A stretch of 64,000 nucleotides of DNA from Ancistrus triradiatus (taxonomy: Eukaryota > Chordata > Actinopteri > Siluriformes > Loricariidae): the NCBI GenBank assembly GCA_025084515.1, contig JAJAGP010000271.1:1-64000 (forward strand), read 5' to 3'. Position 1 is the stretch's first letter, and every line of letters begins with the position of its first letter. The translations under genes were made by a program, and so were the position numbers. Below the pieces are notes generated by a model that was not told the DNA's origin, ran no database searches, and worked only from the letters and a program-made list of their open reading frames with translations. Positions 54,392 through 64,000 of this stretch are shown in pieces.

Positions 54392-55029
54392 TACAAGACT
54401 ATTGATAATCTCCCTTGACCTGGGCTCCACACAAGATCTCATCCTGTGGGGTCAAAATGATCATGAGAACGCTGAGCAAAAGTCCCAGAACTACATGGAG
54501 GGACCAGATGAATGACTTGCAGAGAGCTGGGACCAAAGTAACAAGGCTACCATCAGTAACACACTACGCCGAGAGGGACTCCGATCCTGCAGTGCCAGGT
54601 GTGCCCCCCTGCTTAAGCCAGTACATGTCCAGGTCCGTCTGAAGTTTGCCAGAGAGCATATGGATGATCCAGAGGAGGATTGGAAGAATATCATGTGGTC
54701 AGATGAAACCAAAACAAAACTTTTTGGGAAAAACTCAACTCATCATGTTTGGAGGAAGAAGAATGCTGAGTTTCATCCCAAGAACACTACACCTACTGTG
54801 AAGCATGGGGGTGGAAACGGCATGCTTTGGGGCTGTTTTTCTGCAGAGGGGACAGGACGACTGATCCGTGTTAAAGGAAGAATGAACGAGGCCATGTATC
54901 GTGAGATTTTAAGCCAAAACCTCCTTCCATCAGTGAGAGCATTGAAGATGGAACGTGGCTGGGGCTTCCAGCATGACAATGATCCCAAACACACCGCTCG
55001 AGCAACGAAGGAGTGGCTCCTGAACTGAA

Positions 55030-56485
55030 CTGTACTGAATTTTGTTAAAGGTGCGATATAAAGCAATAAGTACCATATCTACTGTTGATACAGTACAAAA
55101 AAAGTTAGTTTGGCCTTTGAGAAGTCTAAATTAAGTTGAAGCTCTGAGCAGTTCTCTGAAAAATGCAGAAATCCACGCAAATCCAAAAGTTCCCAAGGGT
55201 TCTCTTAAAATTCCGTGTGTGTGTTTCAAACAAGGAAGTGTGAGCAGGGCTCTCTAAGAGACAGCACGAACGAGCAAATATTATTCCTTTTGCCTGGAGG
55301 TGTTGCTCCGTGAGCCTTGTTGCACGTCAGTCATGCCGTGTAGCACGTTGTCTACCTGAAGGCTGCTCACATGGAAAGCCAAAGGCTATCTGGCGCCTTG
55401 CCCACCTGCTCTCATCATCTCTGCACGGGGATATGTGTTGCTCTACCTGTATGAGCTGTGTGCCCACAAAAACAATGCTGCCTTGCGTGCCAGGAACCAG
55501 AAACCACAGCTGACACGCAAGCGAGCTGAATTTATGGAAAGCTTAGGTGCATTTGGCCTCTGTACTGTTCTGCCCTATCATTGCAAACAGGCAGAACGGC
55601 ACGGTGGGGTAACTTTAGTTATTTCAGGCTTTAAGACTCGTGCGGTGTTCCGCAAGGGTCAGATCGCTCCCTAGGCAATATTTCAGTCTCTATCTGAGAT
55701 GCACTAAAAAGCTATTAACTCCCGGTGAGGTCTGGCTATGGACGCAAGCTGCAGAAGCAGCGAAATGAAATTTAAATCGAGAATAATTAGGAGGAGGCCA
55801 ACATTTTGTGCTGAATGGTGGATTTTTTTTTTAAAGGTAAACCTGCTTTTGATTTCTTTTCAAATAAGTTCATGTTATAAGTGAAATCAATCCAGAATGG
55901 TCTGTAAAAGTCAGTTTAAAAAGCTGTAGAGAAAAAGATTCCTTCATAGCAACGTGTCACTTGGGATTCATTTCACGTAGACGTACGAAGAAATCATGGC
56001 TCATGAGTGGGCTAAAAGTACATCGGCTTTTCTTCTGACAAACTGTTTGACTGTCATTTCTCTTTTCTGACTGCGAACGTGTGCAAATTCGTCCTGAGCT
56101 TCTCACATTTGAATAGGTTTTTCACACACACACACACACACACGATTGCCCGTGTTCATGCCTGCAGACATTTCATTTGCAGCCCTCGTGTTTACTTAGC
56201 ACGCAGGAGTACGGTTCAGTAAGTTCACTGGGTTGACGAATCCTCGACAGGTTATTTAAAACGATGACAGACAGCATTGTCTTGGATTTTGTTGTTGTTT
56301 TGATTTCTATCTTTTGAGGTTCACGCTCACTGCGAAACGCTGCTCCTCCGAGCGAACTCTCGTGACAGGCACGAGTTCATCAGAGGTTTCAGTCGAGGTT
56401 GCACGTATCACTTTTTGTGCTACCATTCCAGCACACTGTTCCCACTGTTGACGAAGCTCAGAGCGACAGGGCCACATGAGGCTAC
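55030..56485. other. No recognisable gene; CA microsatellite
   Basis: One of the longer stretches without a known repeat. Plus frames at 55310-55674 (up to 79 codons) show no motif. A CA run is at 56123-56143. Confidence 0.45.
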
Positions 56486-56640
56486 ATTTACATTTTTGTC
56501 ATTTAGCAGACACCCTTATCCAGAGTGACTTACACCTGATACAATCTTACAATCCAAGCAATTGAGGCTTAAGGGCTTGCTTAAGGACCCAGCAGTTGCA
56601 GCTTGGTACCACCGTCCAGTACCTTAACCACTAGATTTGA
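56486..56640 (-). repeat. tRNA-type SINE-like repeat, copy 5
   Basis: CATTTAGCAGACACCCTTAT, CAATCCAAGCAATTGAGGCT and CCAGTACCTTAACCACTAGA in reverse orientation. Confidence 0.8.
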
Positions 56641-57215
56641 ATTGGTCACTCTAATATGTTATTAGTGATGATGGTAGCAGCATTATATAAATGACTTAAC
56701 CACAAGATCCTCTTTAGGTCCAGACTGGCTGATCATCAATTACATGACATCTTGTGTGTCACAACTACAGAGGTCAAGGCATACCTGACGCGTATAATGC
56801 AGTCACCACTCTTTACATTAGTTTCTAGCAATGTTGGACACTAACTAAGTAAATGTAATTCACTACTGTACTTTAGTTTTTTCATGTATCGGTACAGTAT
56901 TTCCATTGTGGAAAGTGAAAAGTAAAAGCAAAACACTTACTCTATTGATGAACTCTAGGCCCTAGCATATCTGCTAAGCTAACTGCAGCCTGTGTTCTGG
57001 AGCATTCAATTCCTGTTTTGTTTTAAATTGGCTCTCATAAATAGCCTTGGTAGGACCCATGGAGACAGCACTGTAGATGTAAAAATAAAGAAAAGCACGA
57101 TAAAAATAGATCTTCTCTGAGCAAGAGCTATTGTGAAATGAAATCATTGAAGCACTGTGTACTGAAGTGAGAATCGTGACTCATTCATGGATCGAGTTTC
57201 GGCTGAAATGAATCG

Positions 57216-57336
57216 TGTGGCTCGACTAGCTAGTGCAGCGATATCCAAGCAATCGACGAGAACCGAGACAGGTTTTTCAAGTCAAAATGGTCGAGAACCG
57301 AATTCGATGAGTTTCGAGAGAACCGATGTACTGCTG
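57216..57336. mobile_element. Tigger-like end fragment
   Basis: CGACGAGAACCGAGACAGGT, GGTCGAGAACCGAATTCG and GAGAACCGATGTACTGCTG resemble a Tigger-like terminus (GAGAACCGAGGTACCACTG type). Confidence 0.45.
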
Positions 57337-57460
57337 CAAATTCACTACTACGATTAAGTAGTTTTTTCATGTAGGCTGTCTGTACTTTATAGAAGTATTT
57401 CCATTTTGGGTGACTTTTAACCTTACCATTACTACATTTCAAAGTCAAATATTTTACTTT

Positions 57461-57465
<5 letters not shown>

Positions 57466-57493
<28 letters not shown>

Positions 57494-58320
57494 TCGGCTT
57501 CTCCCTTTATCAGGGGTCACCACAGCGAGTTAAACGTTTCCACCTCACCCTGTCCTCCACGTCCTCTACTCTCACCCCAACTCCCTGCATATCTTCATTT
57601 ACCACAACCAAATAACTCCTCTTTGGTCTTCCTCTCCGTCTCTTGCCTGGCAGCTCCATCTCCAACATCCTCCTACCAACATATCCACTATCCCTCCTCC
57701 GCACATGTCCAAACCATCTCAGTCTTCCCTTTCGAATTTTGTCTCCCAATTTTCCAACCTGTGCTGTCCCTCTGATGATCTCATTCCTAATCCTGTCCAC
57801 CCTAGACACTTCTAAAGAGAACCTCAACATCTTAAGTTCTGCCACCTCCAGCTCTGCTTCCTGTCTCTTTGTCAGTGCCACTGTCTCTAAGCCATACAAC
57901 AAGGCTGGTCTCACTACTCTCTTATAAATCTTTCCTTTCACTTTTGCTGCGACCCTTTTGTCACACAGCACTCTGCATCGTCCCTACATTAGGGTTGCTA
58001 CCCTCAGTGTGCTATATTCTGGCCCCTTCCTGATTTCTCTCTGTCTCCTCACACATTTTCCCTCCTCTTCGTCTTCGGCAAACAGTAGTCCAGTTTCCGC
58101 GGGTACCCTGTTTGCTACCAGTACCAGTGGCGTTCGTTGTTAAACCCGGGCCGCGAACCGATCCGGTATGGTGAAATTATTATGAACTCGCATTTACTTT
58201 ATTTGGCAAATGTTTTTACACCGGATGCCCTTCCTGACGCAACCCTCACCATTTATCCGGGATTGGGACCGGCACTAGAAATACCCTGCCTGAGAGCAAT
58301 CTAGCGGGCTGGTTAAAAAC
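57466..58320 (-). mobile_element. RTE LINE insertion, internally deleted, with 15-bp target duplication
   Basis: An exact 15-base duplication ATTTTACTTTTTACT (57451-57465 and 58321-58335) flanks the insert. The 3' tail is at the left as a TTC run (GAA on the sense strand), followed by the typical 3' region (GGCTTCTCCCTTTATCAGGG). At the right is sequence like an RTE 5' region (CCGGATGCCCTTCCTGACGC, CATTTATCCGGGATTGGGAC in reverse). So both ends are present but most of ORF2 is missing. Confidence 0.9.
57510..57971 (-). pseudogene. RTE ORF2 C-terminal region, copy 1
   Basis: An open frame of 153 codons reads MLCDKRVAAKVKGKIYKRVV, RPALLYGLETVALTKRQEAE, then LRWFGHVRRRDSGYVGRRML and GKRRRGRPKRSYL. 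This is the region downstream of the reverse transcriptase in fish RTE elements, often misannotated as craniofacial-development-protein-2-like. It has no catalytic function on its own, and the reverse transcriptase and endonuclease are missing. The reading frame is intact to RCGDP near the 3' end. Confidence 0.9.
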
Positions 58321-58389
58321 ATTTTACTTTTTACTCCACAATATTATTTTGAAATCTGACATTCCTTTTAGACTATTGTTTACCTAAAA

Positions 58390-58495
58390 AACATATATAT
58401 ATATATATATATATATAGAGATAGATAGATATAGATATATATATCTAGAGATATAGATAGTAGACGATATACGTATATATCGTTATATATATACG

Positions 58496-58528
<33 letters not shown>

Positions 58529-58560
58529 TTATATATATATTTAATATATAAATATGTTTT
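58390..58560. repeat. Complex TA/GATA microsatellite
   Basis: ATATATATATAGAGATAGAT and long TA runs, with ACGTATATAT variants. Confidence 0.95.
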
Positions 58561-58918
58561 ATATTACATATAAAAAGAAAGTAAGTGAGAAGCAAGCACA
58601 CCAATCAGAGTATAATGCACGCTTTGTTTTGAACTATTGACCTGTTGATGACATCAAGATTGGTGTACCAAGAATGATGACAGAGTACAAGAATGACTGC
58701 TGATTATGCAAGAGTCTTGTTATAACACTGATAATAGCATATTAGAATTATCATAGATCATGGTAATTGTACTTTTGATACTTCAGTACCTATCACGGCA
58801 CATACTTTAGTACTTTTATTCAGGTGGCGCTCTAAAGGGAGGACTGCTACTTTTACTGGACTAATATTTTGCCTTGGTATCTCTACTTTTGTGTATTTCG
58901 TCCCCCACTGGTTTCTAG

Positions 58919-60663
58919 TGGTCCATCTCTTCCGGTAAGTTGCAGCATCTGGTGTGAATTTTAACTAAGTCTTATTTGTACAGTATTTTTTTGTATTTAG
59001 TTGGTTATGTGATTTAAGAACTATACGATTTGCTTTGTTGAGTTCCACAGGTCTGGTCATGTGTAGCAGCTCAGTAATAAAATACAATGTACATGAGAAA
59101 TACTGACGGAAGATGCAGTATTTGGTATAAATGTTATAAAGAAAACTTTCAGCCTAAATAATCTATATTTCTGTTGTTACGCTAAAATGAAATTCAATAG
59201 TTAAATATTATTTGTCTTTTACGTTTGTGTTTTTCATATTTTGAATACAATGTTTTGAATACTTTTTGAATATTTCTTTAGGTATTTTGATATGGTCCAA
59301 TCAGGCCCCCTTTGGAAAAAGTGTGGACACCTGTGACGTAATCAGATCACTAGTTGAAGTGGCTCGTCGCAGTTGTGCGTATTTTCTCAGCTGTATTGTA
59401 ACCTAAAATGAATGCACCTGTGGAGAGAATTAAATCAGAACACGACCACATTGTCTAAATGATAAAGCATGTCCAATGGGTACACACTGCACACGACAAT
59501 GGATATGCATGACAATCTGCTCCAGTGAGTCCAATCGGATTTTTTTCCCATAGGGGAAAATTATATATCTACTCAGAATGGTTCTTGGATATTCCCGATT
59601 TTCCAGCTTGGGCGTAATTGTTAAGTCATGGGGTTAATGGACTGTTCTCTAAATGAACAGAAACCTCCTTGGGCGTAATGAAAGAGTAATGACACAGTGT
59701 GTGGGAAGGAAAGAGAGCAAGGAAAAGAGAGAGAGAGAGATGAGGACGATAATGAATCATGATGTTTGGCAGCAGTGAAAGCTGCCTGTTCTGTCGTACA
59801 CTGCCTCCCAGGTTGCTACCGTCTGTATAAGAGCTGATTTTGCACAGTTTAGCTGACGTAAGCATTCAGCTACAAGCTGCTCGTTTACACTCTTTATTGT
59901 GATTAGAGGCCAGCATGGGCAAGTCCCAAAGCGATAACCTACAAATGGGTTCTCTAAACTTGTGCTTAGCCATATAAAACCACAAGTCTCAACTTGTACA
60001 AACTAGGAGAAACCTATATAATAAGAGGACTCGTCCATGTCCTCCAAACTCTTTTTATATACATTCAGTGGATTATGACAAGTGGTGCAGACTCTCAGAG
60101 GGAGATCTGGGAAAGTTTCTTCCTTTTTTTTGCGTTTATTTGCTAAAGAGGCCTAATTATATTTTATTAACCCCTATAAAAGGAGAGCAGAAACAGGAAA
60201 TGGATTAACCTGACATTTACAAGCTTCAAAAATGGGCATGTTCAGTGGGACGCGCATACGAACCAGCATTTAAGTCAAAGCGATCCTCTCCAGAGCTCAC
60301 TCTTCTTGCAATCCACAATGTAGCAGAAGTGCGAGAAAGAACCCGAATGCTGATGTTCAGGAAGGAAATCCAAACCAACGACAATTATTTTTAATCGGTT
60401 CTACAGGTCAGGGTAACTTTAGCTTTCCAACTAGGAACTGTGCTATGATCTTGGTAACAGTTGTTTCAAGACGATAGCCAAATTCTAAGTGTGCACCTGA
60501 GTCAGAGGTCAGGTCAGAGGTCCAATTCAGACCATGACAGGTGCAGGGTTGACCTGGATGGCCTTCTGAGGGGAACTGTAAAGAAAGTGTGCAACTCGCA
60601 TTAATGCTTGAGCTTAGGTTGCGCCAGCTGGAAATTGCTAGTAAAGGAGAGTCAGTTCACGCA
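58919..60663. other. No recognisable gene; short GA run
   Basis: A GA run at about 59725-59741. Short frames only; no repeat family recognised in most of this stretch. Confidence 0.45.
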
Positions 60664-61160
60664 CAGTAATGTGCAAAAGTCTTCCACCGTTCGATTAGAT
60701 ACACCATTGTTTCAGGTAAAGTATAATGAACAAATATAATTATTTCTCAATCTCTTTATTAGAATGCAACCAAAAAAAAACTTCTATAAGTTTATAAGGA
60801 CAAATATTTAGTGTGACCTCTCCTTACACTCCTTACACAATGGCAGCTTCATTGGGGTGCCAATTTGACCCTTCTAGAGTATGAAGAAGCTTGATCAGGA
60901 ATGGTCTTTTTGGACGGGCAGCAGCCAAGAGGCCACTTTTTCAGAAAGGGAACAGGGTGAAAAGGTACTCTAAAATTCACAAAGATTGGAGTGAAGATCA
61001 GTGAATGGTATATGGTATTATGTATTATGGAGTGACAAACTGAAATTGACTAATTCATTACATATTTGGGCCCATTCTTCGACATTATGTTATATATGGT
61101 CACTATACCATTGCTAAAACAACAAGTCTAATGGTGGCCTAAGACTTTTGTACAGTACTG
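60664..61160 (+). mobile_element. Tc1-H, internally deleted, decayed
   Basis: The left end CAGTAATGTGCAAAAGTCTT and the right end, read inward, CAGTACTGTACAAAAGTCTT form an inverted pair. TA follows the right end; CA stands where TA is expected on the left. The interior keeps a scrap of transposase-like sequence (AGAAAGGGAACAGGGTGAAA, GGAGTGAAGATCAGTG). The length is 497 bp, about one third of a full Tc1 element. Confidence 0.75.
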
Positions 61161-61628
61161 TATATGTAAAAATCACTTTTTCACAACTGTCTGCAATCTA
61201 CCGCTTGGAAAAAACTCTTCTTATCCATACAGATTCTTATGTGGTCCATTCTACCAAATTGGAAGAGTTAAGAAAAATTAAAACCATTTTGAAATTTTTA
61301 TGGTTGGATTCCAAAAATCTTTGCTTACACTGCTTGGACTGTTGTGTGTAAATTTATGTCTCCAAATTTAAAAAAATTAAAAGACATGGTAACCCTAAAT
61401 AGAACAATAAACAAGCTATGATCTTCCAACCAGCTGGTGGCGATAGTGCATGTGGTATGTCAATCGTTATATAACCCAAAAGAAGAAGAAGAACTAAGGC
61501 ATATTTTGAAAAATTTTGTATATTATATACTATTATATCTTATTATTATGGATATCAGTCTATGGATTTCAGACACTCCCTCAGTCTCGGCTTCATTGCC
61601 CAAGTGATAAGACATGCCAAAACTGCAT
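61161..61628. other. No recognisable gene
   Basis: AT-rich. An AGAAGAAGAAGAAC string near 61482-61494 could be the end of another RTE tail, but nothing else supports it. Confidence 0.4.
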
Positions 61629-61752
61629 CTTCTTCTTCTTCTTCTTTCGGCTTCTCCCTTTATCAGGGGTCACCACAGCGAGTTAAACGTTTCCACCTCA
61701 CCCTGTCCTCCACGTCCTCTACTCTCACCCCAACTCCCTGCATATCTTCATT

Positions 61753-61870
61753 ACATCTTACATATCCGCCGTAGAGACACTCGACATGTCAAAATCCTTC
61801 ATGTTACACCACCACACACGAATAAAAGTCTGCAGCTAAGTCTTCCTCTCCAGCGAGCTTTGGCTGGAGC
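61753..61870. other. 118-base insert in RTE copy with 38-39 base flanking duplication
   Basis: The RTE stretch from GTCCTCTACTCTCACC to CATATCTTCATT is present at 61714-61752 and again at 61871-61908; the other RTE copy has it once. The 118 bases between are foreign and unidentified. Confidence 0.8.
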
Positions 61871-61881
61871 GTCCTCTACTC

Positions 61882-62960
61882 TCACCCAACTCCCTGCATA
61901 TCTTCATTTACCACAACCAAATAACTCCTCTTTGGTCTTCCTCTCCGTCTCTTGCCTGGCAGCTCCATCGCCAACATCCTCCTACCAATATATCCACTAT
62001 CCCTCCTCTGCACATGTCCAAACCATCTCAAACTTCCCTCTCGAATTTTGTCTCCCAATTTTCCAACCTGTGCTGTCCCTCTGATGATCTCATTCCTAAT
62101 CCTGTCCACCCTAGACACTCCTAAAGAGAACCACAACATCTTAAGTTCTGCCACCTCCAACTCTGCTTCCTGTCTCTTTGTCAGTGCCACTGTCTCTAAG
62201 CCATACAACAAGGCTGGTCTCACTACTCTCTTATAAATCTTTCCTTTCACTTTTGCTGCGACCCTTTTGTCACACAGCACTCCTGACACTCTTCTCCACC
62301 CACTCCATCCTGCCTGTACTCTCTTCTTTACCTCCTTTCCACACGCCCCATTTCCTTGGACACCTGTAACCGCTTGGTTTTTCCTTGGACAAGTTGATCC
62401 CAAGTACCTGAAACTCCTGGACCAGTTTTGTGACCACTTGATCCCTGTAGCCTGACTGTTCACCTGCCTCCCTTTCATTTAACAACACATATATCTGTCT
62501 TAACTACAGTTGACTTTCATTCCTCTCCTTTCCAGATTATGGTACTCCACCTCTCCAAGTTCTCTCTCTACCTGTTCCCTGTTCTCACTACAGATCACAA
62601 TGTCATCTGCAAAACCATCATAGTCCACGGGCGATTCTGCTGTTCTGACCTTAGGTCTGTTAGTCTGTCCATCACCAGAGCAAATAAGAACATAGGACTC
62701 AGGGCCGATCCTTGATGCAGTCCCACCTCTACCTTGAAGCTATCTGTCACTCCTACAGCACATCTCACCGCTGTCACGCATGTTATCATACATGTCCAGC
62801 GTGGCAACTAATCTAATGTACTTTTCAGCCACTCGAGACTTCTCTTATTACACCACCACCACAGTTCCTCCCTTGGCACCCTGTCATAAGCTTTCTCCAA
62901 ATCCACAAAGACTGCAGCCGTGTCCTTATTGAGTTACCACGCTGTTGCAAAGCTCAGACG
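61882..62960 (-). pseudogene. RTE ORF2 reverse transcriptase and C-terminus, copy 2
   Basis: Read leftward from 62960, AAVFVDLEKAYDRVPREELW (about 62850-62915) is the first-aspartate block. VGLHQGSALSPMFLFALVMD (about 62665-62740) is the QGxxLSP block. GFADDIVICSENREQVEREL (about 62550-62615) carries the catalytic FADD intact. The C-terminal frame to 61882 then reads SFRYLGSTCPRKN, KRVAAKVKGKIYKRVVRPAL and LRWFGHVQRRDSGYIGRRML. Several frameshifts separate these blocks, so no continuous ORF2 remains. Confidence 0.9.
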
Positions 62961-63759
62961 GTGCCCCTATGGACACGATCTAACCTGATGCTGTAAAGTG
63001 TGTCCAGAGTCCGCCCTCCTCTTTCTCTGCTGTTCTCTTTCTCCTGTTCTCAACCCCCTTCTCATTATCTTCACGACCTACGACTGGACTCCTCAACGTG
63101 CACAACTAACGGATCACACCAGCCCAACAACACACCCCCCCTCCTACGACCATCGCGCCCTCCATAAACCCCCCTTTTACCTCCCTACACCCTCGCAGTT
63201 GCCGCAAAGGCATCAGCTTTCTCCACAGGAATTCCCAGCAACAGGCTCGGCACAAGCCACGACGCTACTGTTGACAGAGACACATCTGTGACATGAGTCT
63301 CACACACATCCGTTAGACACAAAAGGTCGCACAACATCCAGAGAACGAATACGCAAGGCGCTCCTTTGAATCGAGTAGCTTTCCTTTAGGCATGAAACCA
63401 ATAACCAGTAGTCGATGTCCCTAACAACAGTCACCTGCAATGTCTGTTGTCCGCTCCAGTTGACCTAACCAACTACAACATTCTTGTCTACATACCACGG
63501 CATATATTGTACTCTCATTTTGTGTGTCGGTGACTCGTGATGTCGAGACGCAATCTCTGAACCTCGCTAGATACCGAGCGCCTGACCATCTCTATACTTC
63601 TCCATCAGCAGTCGCAAAGCAAAAAACTCGCATCCTGGTGCTCTCCTTGGCCATGAAAGGACCATACTGTTGTTCATACACTGTCACCTCCTGTCCTGAG
63701 CCTAGCCTTCCACACACCTCTTCTCCCAATCTTCATTGTGTGGCTCATCAACTTTATCC
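62961..63759. other. Unidentified sequence interrupting RTE ORF2
   Basis: It separates two parts of ORF2 that should adjoin or nearly adjoin. It is C-rich and G-poor on the plus strand near 63040-63200, with ACCAACTACAACATTCTTGT near 63466. No motif or terminal repeat was recognised. Confidence 0.5.
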
Positions 63760-64000
63760 CCTTTAAGAGCCAAACTCCTGTACATCACCCTCTGCGTAAA
63801 AATCGGTACAGAGTAAACTTGTCCTCCATTCCTCAGGCACTGCTCTCATTCACCAGAATTCCATTGATAATCTAGTCAAAAACACCACTCCCAGCTCTCC
63901 TAGACTTTTCCATACCTCAACTGGTATGTCATCAGATCCCACCTGCTTTCCTTTCTTCATCCTTTTCAAAGCTTTCCTCATTCTTCCTCGCTGTTTTTAA
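63760..64000 (-). pseudogene. RTE ORF2 upstream fragment at window edge
   Basis: The minus strand gives GSGVFD, INGILVNESSA and an EEW-like GMEDKF stretch with stops between. This fits the ORF2 segment upstream of the reverse transcriptase (FNxILxxEKMPEEW type). CATACCTCAACTGGTATGTC and CATCCTTTTCAAAGCTTTCC are typical of fish RTE copies. Confidence 0.7.

Larger units (their letters stand above)
53002..55021 (+). mobile_element. Tc1-E copy 3, interrupted by a Penelope-like element
   Basis: The left end CGTGGGGCAAAAAAGTGTTT lies after TA (53000-53001). Leader and transposase are on the plus strand. The transposase is split by 53510-54390 and resumes with the correct continuation. Similarity stops at 55021 inside the gene, so the third catalytic residue and the right terminal repeat are missing. 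Confidence 0.9.
53364..55027 (+). pseudogene. Tc1-E transposase, split and 3' truncated
   Basis: The ATG at 53364 opens MAKTKELSKDTRKKTVDLQQ and STIGKQVGVNKSTVGPIVR. The insertion follows at 53510. After 54391 the frame resumes (DNLP-like, then SCGVKMIMRTLSKSPRTTWR, DQMNDLQRAGTKVTRL) with a frameshift near 54540. From 54660 a 122-codon frame reads EDWKNIMWSDETKTKLFGKN with the first D, TPTVKHGGGNGMLWGCFSAE, and GFQHDNDPKHTARATKEWLL with the second D (QHDND). It then stops at 55026-55028. The SPDLNPIE block is absent. Three separate lesions make it inactive. Confidence 0.9.
56829..58910. mobile_element. hAT-type element carrying nested insertions
   Basis: It starts CAATGTTGGACACTAACTAA and ends with CTTTTGTGTATTTCGTCCCC plus CACTG. 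An exact 8-base duplication GTTTCTAG flanks it (56821-56828 and 58911-58918). The interior has TACTTTTACTTTTTAC-like strings typical of a common fish hAT-derived repeat. It encloses a Tigger-like scrap, an RTE insertion and a microsatellite; without these it would be about 1 kb. No transposase. Confidence 0.8.
61629..64000 (-). mobile_element. RTE LINE, long copy, continues beyond the window
   Basis: The 3' end is at the left with a TTC run, as in the copy at 57466. ORF2 extends rightward over the reverse transcriptase to about 62960. After about 0.8 kb of sequence I cannot assign, ORF2-like sequence resumes at about 63760 and runs to the edge. Confidence 0.85.

Noticed and set aside
57410..57775. 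121-codon plus-strand frame with a leucine run
   Set aside because: The leucine run is the RTE tail TTC repeat read antisense; the rest is antisense ORF2.
57510..57971. Host gene similar to craniofacial development protein 2
   Set aside because: That name is commonly given to RTE ORF2 ends; the flanking 15-bp duplication and 3' tail show it is an RTE insertion.
58380..58604. Tyrosine/isoleucine-rich minus frame
   Set aside because: Translation of a TA/GATA repeat.
61420..61450. CTCF-like site (CCAGCTGGTGGCGATAG)
   Set aside because: One key position differs from the usual core, and a single weak match in repeat-rich DNA is not evidence.
61562..62084. Plus-strand frames of 70 and 156 codons
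   Set aside because: Antisense of the RTE ORF2 C-terminus.

Overview
The window looks like a gene-free stretch of a teleost fish nuclear genome. The evidence is its mix of interspersed repeats: many lineages of Tc1/mariner transposons, hAT elements with 8-bp target duplications, RTE and other LINEs, a Penelope-like retroelement, tRNA-type SINE fragments, pogo/Tigger-like MITEs and abundant microsatellites. The combination would suit an ostariophysan such as a catfish or characin, but that is an inference from memory of repeat families. I found no confident host gene, tRNA, rRNA or CRISPR array. Nearly every recognisable protein stretch belongs to a decayed transposase or reverse transcriptase. 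Tc1-A to Tc1-J are labels used only here for transposon lineages told apart by their terminal repeats.

Layout, left part (1-21 kb): a Tc1-A transposase tail at the left edge; a hAT element with a BED zinc-finger relic (1078-2289); a Gypsy reverse transcriptase relic (about 2843-3420); Tc1-B with Tc1-A debris nested in it (3483-4999); a pogo/Tigger mosaic (6433-7050); a G-poor minisatellite of about 2 kb split by a Tc1-A copy (10108-13170); hAT-type elements at 16442-17160 and 17955-18881; two adjacent L2-tail repeats (19797-20445); and a LINE reverse transcriptase relic (20697-21080).

Middle part (21-43 kb): Tc1-D with an internal duplication (21150-22962), Tc1-A (25298-26838), Tc1-E (27219-28089), a palindromic MITE (28731-29430), Tc1-C inserted into a SINE (29708-31263), Tc1-F (32680-33298), a LINE tail (34340-34910), a Tigger-like MITE (35091-35400), Tc1-E and Tc1-G separated only by a TG/TA microsatellite (36821-39060), and a GC-rich LTR-type element of 4.0 kb with an exact 5-bp target duplication (39084-43097).

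Right part (43-64 kb): Tc1-A copies (43673, 46970, 49613), a decayed Tc1-F (51337-52400), Tc1-E interrupted by a Penelope-like element with a GIY-YIG endonuclease frame (53002-55021), a hAT element interrupted by an RTE insertion (56829-58910), a decayed Tc1-H (60664-61160), and a long RTE copy running off the right edge. The elements do not work together as a pathway. The useful information is the nesting order, which gives a relative timeline of insertions. Stretches between them are AT-rich and show no gene I can support.
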